Positions 14,872 to 22,511 of a stretch of 35,569 nt of DNA are shown piece by piece; positions within the stretch are counted from its first letter, which is position 1, and the number at the start of each line of letters is the position of its first letter. This DNA comes from Cryomorphaceae bacterium ASP10-05a (GTDB taxonomy: Bacteria > Bacteroidota > Bacteroidia > Flavobacteriales_D > Sanyastnellaceae), in the NCBI GenBank assembly GCA_000981645.1, contig LAQC01000011.1:23296-58864 (forward strand), read 5' to 3'. The notes beneath the pieces were generated by a model that was given only the letters and a program-made list of their open reading frames with translations, searched no databases and had not been told where the DNA came from. The position numbers and the translations under genes were made by a program.

Positions 14872-16860
14872 TTGAAATCTTTAAAATCCATATTAATTTT
14901 AGCCGGAATAGCTCTTTTCTCTTTAGGCTTGATGTCTATAGAAAATCCCGAGCCTACCCAAACGGCAAATTTTCACCATACTGCAGCTGAGCTTAAAGCT
15001 ATGCTAGCAGGAGATGGAGTGGTTACACCGCTTCCAAACGGTACTGATGAGAATTTCTTTAGAGGCTCAGGTTTGTGTGAAGGCTGTCATGGTTTCGATC
15101 CAAATGGCATAGCTAGCTTAGACGGGGAAGGAAATGACATAAACCCTACTGACCAGTGGAGAGCGACTATGATGGCTAATAGTGCTAAAGATCCTTTCTG
15201 GAAGGCCAAAGTAAGTCATGAGACTTCAGTAAACCCTGAGCATGCAGTAGAGTTAGAAGACAAGTGTACTAGCTGCCACGCGCCTCTTGGACATTACGGG
15301 GCACGTTTCGATGAGGGAGCCAGCCATTATAGTATGGCCGAGCTTGCTATAGATTCATTGGCATTGGACGGTGTTAGTTGCAACGCATGTCATGCCCAAA
15401 GTGATTTAGACATAGGTAATTTATTTTCTGGAGAAATGAATTTTTCACCAGACACTATCTATGGACCTTATGGAGCAGAGGGAGACCCTACTATTTTTTC
15501 ACAGCCAATGTATCAGTTCGTAGGATTTCAACCGGAATACGGAGCTCATGTAGCAGAAAGCGAACTTTGCGCAGGATGCCATTCCCTCATAACTAATACG
15601 GTAGACTTGGATGGAGAGTATACCGGAAACACCTTTGTGGAGCAGTCCACATACCATGAGTGGCTCAATAGTATTTATGCTGAGGAAGGCGAGAATAATC
15701 GAGAATGTCAATCGTGCCATTTCCCGAGAATCCAAGAACCCGTAGTCATTTCGTCTAACTACGCCTTTCTTGAGCCAAGAGCTCCTTTTGGCCAGCACTA
15801 CATGGTAGGAGGAAACACCTTCATGCTAGAGCTAATGAAGAACAGAATTAATGAGTTAGGAATTTCTGCTACTGAGGAAGATTTCGATGATGTAATCGCT
15901 CGAACTATGAATTTGCTTACACAGCAGACATTAGAAATGGAAATCACGGAACTAGGCGCGGATGATGACTCTTTAAGCTATGAGCTCAAAGTAACTAATC
16001 TGTCTGGACATAAATTCCCAAGTGGATATCCAGCTAGAAGAGCATTTATAGAGTTTTTAGTAGAAGCAGATAATGGCGACACATTATTTCACAGTGGAGC
16101 TATCCAGAATGACTTCGAAGTTTATGGCCAGAATGCTACCTACGAACCACATTACACGCAGATAACCTCTGAAGACCAAGTCCAAATTTATGAAATGGTC
16201 ATAGGAGATGTGAATGGAGATGTGACCACGGTGCTAGAGAGAGCAGATGAATACATAAAAGACAATAGACTCACTCCTAAAGGATTTACGATGTCTCATG
16301 AGGTCTACGATACTACTATAGTCGCGGGAACTGCCCTACTAGACACTAACTTTAATTTTGAAGACGGAGAAGAAGGAAGCGGGTCAGACAGAATCATATA
16401 CAAAGCTCCTATGAACGGCTATGAAGGCAATGTGAACGTTACGGCTCGTATGCATTACCAGTCTGTCCCTCCTAAGTGGAATGCGGAGATGTTTATGTTC
16501 ACCACTCCCGAAATAGATTCTTTCAGAGAAATGTATAACACCGAAGGAGCTGACCCAGTTATGATAAAAGAAGTCACAGCCGCTACCTTCGTTCAATCTA
16601 CAGGAAACATCAACTCAAGTAAATCTGGTTTCGTGGTTTTCCCTAATCCCTTGAGAGAAGGTGATTTAATAACCGTGACGAGCAGTTCATTTATCCAGCG
16701 TATAGAGATTTATAGTTTATCTGGAAAACTGGTTCATTTAGAGTCAGCGCTAAAGAATAAAACAGTAGAAATCTCATCTGATTTTTCAGCTGGAGGTTAT
16801 TTGATGAACATCATTACGGCAAGCGGAGAAAATCATGTGCAGCAGTTTATAGTTAGATAG
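14872..16860 (+). CDS. secreted five-haem cytochrome c with T9SS sorting domain
   Basis: A 662-residue protein with a signal peptide (about 1-22). Five CxxCH haem-attachment motifs are visible: CEGCH (69-73), CTSCH (132-136), CNACH (170-174), CAGCH (233-237) and CQSCH (279-283). A beta-rich region follows with NLSGHKFPSGYPARRAF (a common motif after multihaem segments). A T9SS type A sorting domain occupies about 589-662 (VFPNPLREGD, then IYSLSGKLV, then GGYLM). Haem would be attached in the periplasm and the folded protein then carried over the outer membrane. It should be an extracellular or surface electron-transfer protein; redox partner unknown. The start is TTG, as no ATG gives a signal peptide. 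A DUF4846 lipoprotein gene follows 63 bases later. Confidence 0.9.
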   Translation: MKSLKSILILAGIALFSLGLMSIENPEPTQTANFHHTAAELKAMLAGDGVVTPLPNGTDENFFRGSGLCEGCHGFDPNGIASLDGEGNDINPTDQWRATMMANSAKDPFWKAKVSHETSVNPEHAVELEDKCTSCHAPLGHYGARFDEGASHYSMAELAIDSLALDGVSCNACHAQSDLDIGNLFSGEMNFSPDTIYGPYGAEGDPTIFSQPMYQFVGFQPEYGAHVAESELCAGCHSLITNTVDLDGEYTGNTFVEQSTYHEWLNSIYAEEGENNRECQSCHFPRIQEPVVISSNYAFLEPRAPFGQHYMVGGNTFMLELMKNRINELGISATEEDFDDVIARTMNLLTQQTLEMEITELGADDDSLSYELKVTNLSGHKFPSGYPARRAFIEFLVEADNGDTLFHSGAIQNDFEVYGQNATYEPHYTQITSEDQVQIYEMVIGDVNGDVTTVLERADEYIKDNRLTPKGFTMSHEVYDTTIVAGTALLDTNFNFEDGEEGSGSDRIIYKAPMNGYEGNVNVTARMHYQSVPPKWNAEMFMFTTPEIDSFREMYNTEGADPVMIKEVTAATFVQSTGNINSSKSGFVVFPNPLREGDLITVTSSSFIQRIEIYSLSGKLVHLESALKNKTVEISSDFSAGGYLMNIITASGENHVQQFIVR

Positions 16861-16864
16861 AGTT

Positions 16865-16903
16865 ATAAGCGCAGCAAAATAACCTCATCCTTCTCTGCGT
16901 TAT
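16865..16903 (+). terminator. hairpin between cytochrome and DUF4846 genes
   Basis: ATAA-G-CGCAG (16865-16874) pairs with CTGCGTTAT (16895-16903) as a nine-bp stem with one bulged G and a 20-base loop. No proper T-run follows, so it may attenuate or stabilise the upstream message rather than terminate it. Confidence 0.3.
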
Positions 16904-16923
16904 TCTTCAGTAATCTCATCTAA

Positions 16924-17781
16924 ATGAAATATGCACTTGTTACGCTTACTCTTTTTGGAGCGCTTAGTTTTTCATGCTTAAATGGCACCAAACCGTCTGC
17001 TGAAGAAAAGATCTCTACGCAAAGTGATTCATCTATAAACGAATCTGGAAATTCCATAGAAAGTAGATTCATATGTCCAGCAGGGTATACAAGAATACTT
17101 GCAGAACCCTCCTCATTCGTTTCTTACCTTAGAAATTTACCGCTAAAAAAGTACGGTTCTCCAGTCACACTATTCGATGGCTCTTTAAAATCAAATCAGC
17201 AGGCACATTTAAGTGTCATAGACTTACCCATAGGAAAAAGAGACCTTCATCAATGCGCAGATGCAGTTATGAGACTCAGAGCAGAATATCTATTTAACTC
17301 AGGCCAATTTGAAAAGATCCATTTTAACTTCACGAATGGGTTTAGGGCTGATTTCTCCACTTGGAAAGCAGGAAATAGAATATCCGTATCTGGCAATACT
17401 GTAACATGGAAACCGAGCACTTCTTCGAATGGAACATCTGAGTCTTTTTGGAAATATTTAGAAATGGTTTTTTCTTATGCTGGAACAGCTTCTCTAGATA
17501 AAGAGTTGCCCTCCAAGTCTTTTTTAGAAATGAGAGAGGGGGATTTACTTATCCAAGGAGGATTCCCAGGTCATGCGGTGATCGTGATCGATATGTGCGA
17601 AAACGAAACTACAGGAGAGAAAATGTACATGTTGGCTCAGTCATACATGCCAGCCCAAGAAATTCACGTATTAAAAAATCCATCAGAAGATGAACTCACT
17701 GTATGGTATGAACTAAACGAAAATGAAACCATCAGAACCCCTGAACGGTCTTTTTCTAAAAATGACCTGAAATCATTCTAG
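16924..17781 (+). CDS. DUF4846 lipoprotein
   Basis: A 285-residue protein with an N-terminal export signal ending LSFSC (Cys18), probably a lipoprotein although the box is loose. The body matches the Bacteroidota DUF4846 family: an opening PAGYTR segment, SYLRNLPLKKYGSPV, CADAVMRLRAEYLF, IHFNFTNGFRADFSTWKAGN, and a C-terminal REGDLLIQGGFPGHAVIVIDM followed by AQSYMPAQEIHVL. The GGxPGHAVIV strand with its His is the best-conserved part and may be catalytic, but no activity is established to my knowledge. The stop codon overlaps that of the convergent metallophosphoesterase gene within the tetranucleotide CTAG. Confidence 0.82.
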   Translation: MKYALVTLTLFGALSFSCLNGTKPSAEEKISTQSDSSINESGNSIESRFICPAGYTRILAEPSSFVSYLRNLPLKKYGSPVTLFDGSLKSNQQAHLSVIDLPIGKRDLHQCADAVMRLRAEYLFNSGQFEKIHFNFTNGFRADFSTWKAGNRISVSGNTVTWKPSTSSNGTSESFWKYLEMVFSYAGTASLDKELPSKSFLEMREGDLLIQGGFPGHAVIVIDMCENETTGEKMYMLAQSYMPAQEIHVLKNPSEDELTVWYELNENETIRTPERSFSKNDLKSF

Positions 17782-18623
17782 TCTATCAACTCATTCAAAG
17801 CAGTAAACTTCCAATCTAACCTCATATCTGCCGTTGTTTGGAAAACCAGCACTGAATCCGCAGAAGATTCATTATTCACTCCATTGGCTAAAAAATTTAT
17901 TCCATTTTTGTCTTTGAATTCAAATGTTTTTCTTCTGGCTCCTGCATCTCCAGCCAAACAAATAACATCCAGACCTTTTTCTCTATAGTCGCTAAGAATA
18001 GGATAGATCTTCTCCATAAAATCATTCGGAAATAAGCACCAGTCAGCATGCTCACAAATCTCTACATTACTCACCGATTCATCCAGACCTTTCATCTCAG
18101 GATGCTTATAAGTCCAATATAAATAATGGGTTAGGACAACTAAATGCTTGGTATTCTTCAAATCCAAATCTCTTAATTTATCTGCAAAATAATCACTGTC
18201 AAACGGATCATCTGTCATAAAATAGTCCAATGTTACAAAAGCGGTAATTCCCTTTTTCACAATCCTAAAAGGCTCTCTTTCCTCAATAGAAGCCATTAAC
18301 AACTCCAAACTATCATCATCATGATTCCCCTTTACCCAAATAGAATTAGAATCTAGAAAACCAAACGTGTCACAAGCTCTTTTCAGTCTCTCATCCTCTT
18401 TAGAGGTTTGGCATAATACATCTCCACCATGAATTCGAATATCATAATCTCCCCAGTTTATCTGAGAAAACCGTTCATCCACTCTATCCTCCCCTACTCC
18501 AGTGCATAATCTAGTGTGAGAAACATAAATAAACTTAGAGGTCTCGAACTGTGAATCATAGTGGTCAGAGGAGGAGCATCCTTCTATAAATGCTATTGAG
18601 ATCACTAAAAAAATCCATTTCAT
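17778..18623 (-). CDS. metallophosphoesterase-family lipoprotein with altered first motif
   Basis: A 281-residue protein with a lipoprotein signal ending FIEGC (Cys16). Calcineurin-like landmarks are IRIHGGDVLC (motif II, GD), SIWVKGNHDDDSLELL (motif III, GNHD) and VVLTHYLYW (later metal His). Motif I, normally D-x-H in SDTH, reads YVSHTRL, and the final GHxH position reads LAGDAG, so metal coordination must differ from the standard. Anchoring suggests a periplasmic or outer-membrane phosphoesterase. It starts four bases after the glycosyltransferase stop, so the pair is one transcription unit and may act on a glycan or lipid-linked intermediate (inference). Confidence 0.78.
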   Translation of the reverse strand: MKWIFLVISIAFIEGCSSSDHYDSQFETSKFIYVSHTRLCTGVGEDRVDERFSQINWGDYDIRIHGGDVLCQTSKEDERLKRACDTFGFLDSNSIWVKGNHDDDSLELLMASIEEREPFRIVKKGITAFVTLDYFMTDDPFDSDYFADKLRDLDLKNTKHLVVLTHYLYWTYKHPEMKGLDESVSNVEICEHADWCLFPNDFMEKIYPILSDYREKGLDVICLAGDAGARRKTFEFKDKNGINFLANGVNNESSADSVLVFQTTADMRLDWKFTALNELID

Positions 18624-18627
18624 AAGA

Positions 18628-19857
18628 CTACTTTTTTAGGTTCTTTAAAAACTCTGCGAATGATTCCGCTATCTGCTTTCTGTTAAAGTTTTCAATCACA
18701 AATTTCCTCCCGTTTTCGCCTAGCTCATATCTCAGCGATTTATCGGAAATGAATTTCTCAATCGCCTTTATTAATTCAGTGCTATTTTCAGGTTCGTAGA
18801 ACAGTCCTGCTTTTCCCTGTTCGATAAATAATGCTTTAGCTTCTCCATCCACACCCAGCAGCAATGGCTTTTTCAGTGCTAAGTTTTCAAAAATCTTACT
18901 TGGAATAGCCCCCAAAAATAATTTTGATTTTTTTAAAGGGACAAACGCTAGATCAAACGTAGCTATCACCTCTAACATTTTTTCTTTAGGAAAAGAACCT
19001 ATAAACATAATATTCTGAAGGCCTTCTGCTTTAACCATTTCTTGGAGACTGGATAACACAGGCCCTGACCCCGCTAATAGAAACAGTACATCTTGGTTAC
19101 TTAGAACTTTAGCTGCGCTAATAATGATTTCTAAGCCCTGAGCATGCCCTATAATTCCAGCGTAGCCTATTACTAAGGTTTGGCCGTTTATTCCATACTC
19201 TTTCCTTAGTGATGGGGTTAAAGAAAAGTCGCGTTCTATCAATTCAGCATCTACTCCATTCGGAAACCAATAAATAGGCTTCTCGGGGAATCTGGATTGA
19301 ATATCTTCCACTATACCCTGAGTTTGACCACATATCGCAGTAGACTTTTTATAAATCCACTCCTCTAATAATGTAGTAATTCTAATAATGAATTTATTCT
19401 TTATCAGCCCCAGCTCTTCAGCACTTTTAGGCCATAAATCAGAAACATTAAATACCAGTGGAGTTCTTTTAATTCTAGAAATGAGTACCGCGGTTATCCC
19501 TAAAAACAATGGTGGAGACTCGCAGATAATGACTTCACTGCGTTTCATATTCACCAACATCCTGAAAAAACTAGTGGCACAAAATGAAAAGTAATTCATA
19601 AGCCTAAAAATAATAGAGGGATTCTTAGAGACAAAAAGCCATGACCTGTAAACCTTCACTTCATCTATAACTTCTGAAGAGCGCCATTTCTTTTTATACC
19701 CCTCACCTACTTCCATATTTGGGTAATTCGGCATACCCGTGAAAACAGTCACATCATAACCACATGCTATCATGTTTTTAGACAGACTATGGAGCCTGTT
19801 TTGAGGAGCCCCAGTCTCTGGAGGGTAATACTGTGTAAGAATGGCGAGTTTTGACAT
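18628..19857 (-). CDS. GT4-family glycosyltransferase (WbuB-like)
   Basis: A 409-residue GT-B glycosyltransferase. The N-terminal acceptor domain begins LAILTQYYPPETGAPQNRL and holds MPNYPNMEVGEGYKKKW, typical of WbuB-type enzymes of O-antigen or capsule synthesis. The central hinge has SDLWPKSAEELGLI. The C-terminal nucleotide-sugar domain has VIGYAGIIGHAQGLEIII, SGPVLSSLQ and the E-x7-E-like region PSKIFENLALKKPLLLGVDG. It acts at the cytosolic face of the inner membrane; the sugar cannot be told. It is isolated from any polysaccharide cluster and pairs only with the metallophosphoesterase gene. A TATTTTCG box lies seven bases upstream. Confidence 0.9.
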   Translation of the reverse strand: MSKLAILTQYYPPETGAPQNRLHSLSKNMIACGYDVTVFTGMPNYPNMEVGEGYKKKWRSSEVIDEVKVYRSWLFVSKNPSIIFRLMNYFSFCATSFFRMLVNMKRSEVIICESPPLFLGITAVLISRIKRTPLVFNVSDLWPKSAEELGLIKNKFIIRITTLLEEWIYKKSTAICGQTQGIVEDIQSRFPEKPIYWFPNGVDAELIERDFSLTPSLRKEYGINGQTLVIGYAGIIGHAQGLEIIISAAKVLSNQDVLFLLAGSGPVLSSLQEMVKAEGLQNIMFIGSFPKEKMLEVIATFDLAFVPLKKSKLFLGAIPSKIFENLALKKPLLLGVDGEAKALFIEQGKAGLFYEPENSTELIKAIEKFISDKSLRYELGENGRKFVIENFNRKQIAESFAEFLKNLKK

Positions 19858-19864
19858 TGCTACG

Positions 19865-19872
19865 CGAAAATA
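19865..19872 (-). promoter_or_regulatory. variant -7 promoter box for the glycosyltransferase gene
   Basis: On the minus strand the bases read TATTTTCG, one base off TAnnTTTG and the same variant form as in front of yidC. It ends seven bases before the ATG. The rest of 19873-20023 holds no gene. Confidence 0.35.
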
Positions 19873-20023
19873 ACTTTCCTAAAAGAAACTCTCCTACCTA
19901 AAACGACTGAATTACATATAAGAAAATCCGCTTATGTTATTTTCCTCTGCTCATTCAGAATAAATAGAAATCTACATTTATCAATTCTTATGAAGAAAAC
20001 GCTCATAACCGCTGGCTAATCTA

Positions 20024-20031
20024 TATCTTCG
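20024..20031 (+). promoter_or_regulatory. variant -7 promoter box for yidC
   Basis: TATCTTCG followed by C, one base off TAnnTTTG(C), 25 bases before the yidC ATG. Confidence 0.4.
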
Positions 20032-20056
20032 CACCCGCAAAAAAGAGAACAATTTT

Positions 20057-21931
20057 ATGGATAATAAGTCCACTATCGGCTTTATAGTATCATGCTTGGT
20101 ACTATTCGCAGCTTACACATTTTTATTTTCACCTTCAGAGGAAGAAATAGCTGCACAGCAAAAAGAGCAAGCTCGGCTTGACAGTCTGGCTCAAACAGAA
20201 CAAGTACAGCCTATTATCACCCAAGATGATTTAGGCAGAAACACTACTGAAATTGAGGAATTTACAGGCTCTAACGACCCTAGTGATTCTAATTATGTAA
20301 TTCCAGCGGTGCAAAACAAAGACATCGTTATCTCTAACGGAAACTGGGATTTAACTGTAGGAACTAAAGGTGGTCTTCCAAAAAGACTTGTATTAACTGA
20401 TGGTTATGTAGCTTATCAAGATTCTTCTCCTGTAGAATTATGGGATGCTAACTCTCCTCAGAGTTCAATGAATATTAGTTTCGAACATGGAGGAAAGACC
20501 ATCAATACTAAAGATTTATTCTTCTCGCCTTCTAAAGAAAGTTTTTCTGTTACCGATACCTCTAGCATTACATTCAGTTCAGATTTAGGTGCAGGTTCTA
20601 AAATAGAGATCAACTATGCGGTTTATCCGAACAGTTATGACACAGACGTAACGGTTAACCTGGTGAATGCAGGTCGTGCTGGTTCTAAAGTTCTATTGGA
20701 TTGGAATACGGCAGCTCTTCACCAAGAAAAAGGAATCTATAACGAACAACTTCACTCTAGTGTATTCTTTAAAACATTCGAAGATGGGCGAGATTATTTA
20801 GGAGAGTCTAGGGATAATGAGGAGGAGTTAGAAGACAAGCTTAACTGGATAGCACACAAGCAGAATTATTTCTCTGTAATCGCTATTTCAGAAGCAGGGT
20901 TTGGCAAAGGTGGATTTGTAAGAAGTTATCCGGCAGATACAGAAGCAGACACTATACACTCTACTTACTACGAGACTAGAGTAGCACTTACTAATAACCA
21001 TACGGGAAACGGTGCGCTTCCTTTCAAACTATTTATGGGACCGAATGATTTAGAGATTTTAACTGCTCTAGATGTTCCAGATCTTGTTAAAATTCCAGAT
21101 TACGGTTGGACCATTTTTGGATGGGTAAACAGAGCCCTAATCGCCCCATTCTTTAACTGGATGAATGCTAATCTAGCATTAAGTGCTGGTCTCTTAATAT
21201 TCCTTTTAACGCTGGTAGTAAAAACTGTGCTATTTCCAGTACAATGGAAAAACTACATGAACAGTGCTAAAATGAAAGTGCTGAAGCCTGAGATAGATGA
21301 GATAAATAAAAAATTCGAAGGGAAAAATGCCATGGAGAAGCAGCAAGCGACCATGGCACTTTACAAACAAACGGGCGTAAATCCTATGGCAGGATGTTTA
21401 CCAGCATTACTCCAAATGCCTATTCTTTATGCTATGTTCCGTTTCTTCCCCGCCAACATTGACCTAAGACAGAAGTCTTTTTTATGGGCGGATGATTTGG
21501 GTTCTTATGATTCTATTCTTAATCTTCCTTTCGATGTCCCTTTTTATGGTGCACATGTAAGTGGATTCACTGTCCTAATGGCTATTTCGATGTTCTTCTA
21601 CACTAGAATGAGTTCTGGAAACATGCCTCAAAGCACTCAGCCAGGAATGCCGAACATGAAGGTAATCATGAATATTTTTCCAGTGATGATGTTGTTCTTC
21701 TTTAACAAGTTCGCTTCTGGTCTGAGTTTATATTACTTCTTAGCCAACGTTTTCTCTATAAGTCAAATGCTCTTCATTAAACGATTCCTTATTAATGAAG
21801 AAAGCATTAAAGCTAAAATGGAACAGAACAAAGCTAAGCCTGTGAAAAAGAAGTCTGCTTTTTCTCAACGATTAGAGGATATGCAGAAGGATCAGCAGAG
21901 AAAGATGGCTCAGCAAAAAAAGAAGAAATAA
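20057..21931 (+). CDS. yidC: membrane protein insertase YidC
   Basis: A 624-residue Oxa1-family insertase of the Gram-negative type. It has an N-terminal signal-anchor helix (about 6-24), a large periplasmic beta-sandwich (about 60-345), and the conserved five-helix insertase core. The core starts near YGWTIFGWVNRALIAPFFNW and continues with LTLVVKTVLFPVQ, MKVLKPEIDEINKKFEG, KQTGVNPMAGCLPALLQMPI and MFFFNKFASGLSLYY. The tail (about 590-624) is rich in Lys and Gln, as in other Bacteroidota, and would contact the ribosome. It inserts proteins into the inner membrane alone or with SecYEG. The DUF6438 gene follows after four bases. Confidence 0.97.
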   Translation: MDNKSTIGFIVSCLVLFAAYTFLFSPSEEEIAAQQKEQARLDSLAQTEQVQPIITQDDLGRNTTEIEEFTGSNDPSDSNYVIPAVQNKDIVISNGNWDLTVGTKGGLPKRLVLTDGYVAYQDSSPVELWDANSPQSSMNISFEHGGKTINTKDLFFSPSKESFSVTDTSSITFSSDLGAGSKIEINYAVYPNSYDTDVTVNLVNAGRAGSKVLLDWNTAALHQEKGIYNEQLHSSVFFKTFEDGRDYLGESRDNEEELEDKLNWIAHKQNYFSVIAISEAGFGKGGFVRSYPADTEADTIHSTYYETRVALTNNHTGNGALPFKLFMGPNDLEILTALDVPDLVKIPDYGWTIFGWVNRALIAPFFNWMNANLALSAGLLIFLLTLVVKTVLFPVQWKNYMNSAKMKVLKPEIDEINKKFEGKNAMEKQQATMALYKQTGVNPMAGCLPALLQMPILYAMFRFFPANIDLRQKSFLWADDLGSYDSILNLPFDVPFYGAHVSGFTVLMAISMFFYTRMSSGNMPQSTQPGMPNMKVIMNIFPVMMLFFFNKFASGLSLYYFLANVFSISQMLFIKRFLINEESIKAKMEQNKAKPVKKKSAFSQRLEDMQKDQQRKMAQQKKKK

Positions 21932-21935
21932 CTCA

Positions 21936-22493
21936 ATGGATAGAGCATTTACTTACATATCTCTTCTATTACTCTCAATCTCTATTCACGCATGTGGACT
22001 AAAGACTGCCAGTAAAAAATCAGACAAAATAGTACAAGATGTTCAATTAGATAGTCTACTAGCTCTAGAAGAGCTAGATTCTCCAAGTATTTTTATTCTT
22101 GTAGCCCCTAAGCCACTTATCACTTACCGCAGAACTTACTGCTTCGGGATGTGTCCTGTATTTAAATCTAGCATTTCTCAGGAAGGACTAGTTAGCTATG
22201 AAGGAATAAACTTTGTAGATAAAATGGGAAAGTATGAAGCTATGCTCACAGCGGCCCAAAAAGACTCCATTATTCAAAGAATTCATGACGTAAACTACTT
22301 CAGCCTCGACAGCATATACGATAATGAGTACGTTATGGATCTTCCTTCAGTAATTTCATCTGTAAATCTCGAAAGGAAGTCTCACAAGGTTCTAGACAGA
22401 TACGAAAGTCCCAGAGAGTTAAACAAATTATATAAGGAGTTGGACGACACCTTTGCTACGCTGGAATGGAAGCCGGCCATAGAAACAGAATAA
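21936..22493 (+). CDS. DUF6438 lipoprotein
   Basis: A 185-residue lipoprotein; the signal ends SISIHAC (Cys20). The domain shows YRRTYCFGMCPVFKSSI, YEGINFVDKMGKYEA and YDNEYVMDLPSVISSV, the DUF6438 pattern, including the paired Cys of CFGMCP. The family is usually secreted or lipid-anchored and has no proven role. It lies four bases after yidC and 18 before the S46 peptidase gene, so the three are probably co-transcribed. Confidence 0.82.
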   Translation: MDRAFTYISLLLLSISIHACGLKTASKKSDKIVQDVQLDSLLALEELDSPSIFILVAPKPLITYRRTYCFGMCPVFKSSISQEGLVSYEGINFVDKMGKYEAMLTAAQKDSIIQRIHDVNYFSLDSIYDNEYVMDLPSVISSVNLERKSHKVLDRYESPRELNKLYKELDDTFATLEWKPAIETE

Positions 22494-22511
22494 ATTTTAC
22501 CAAATAAATAA

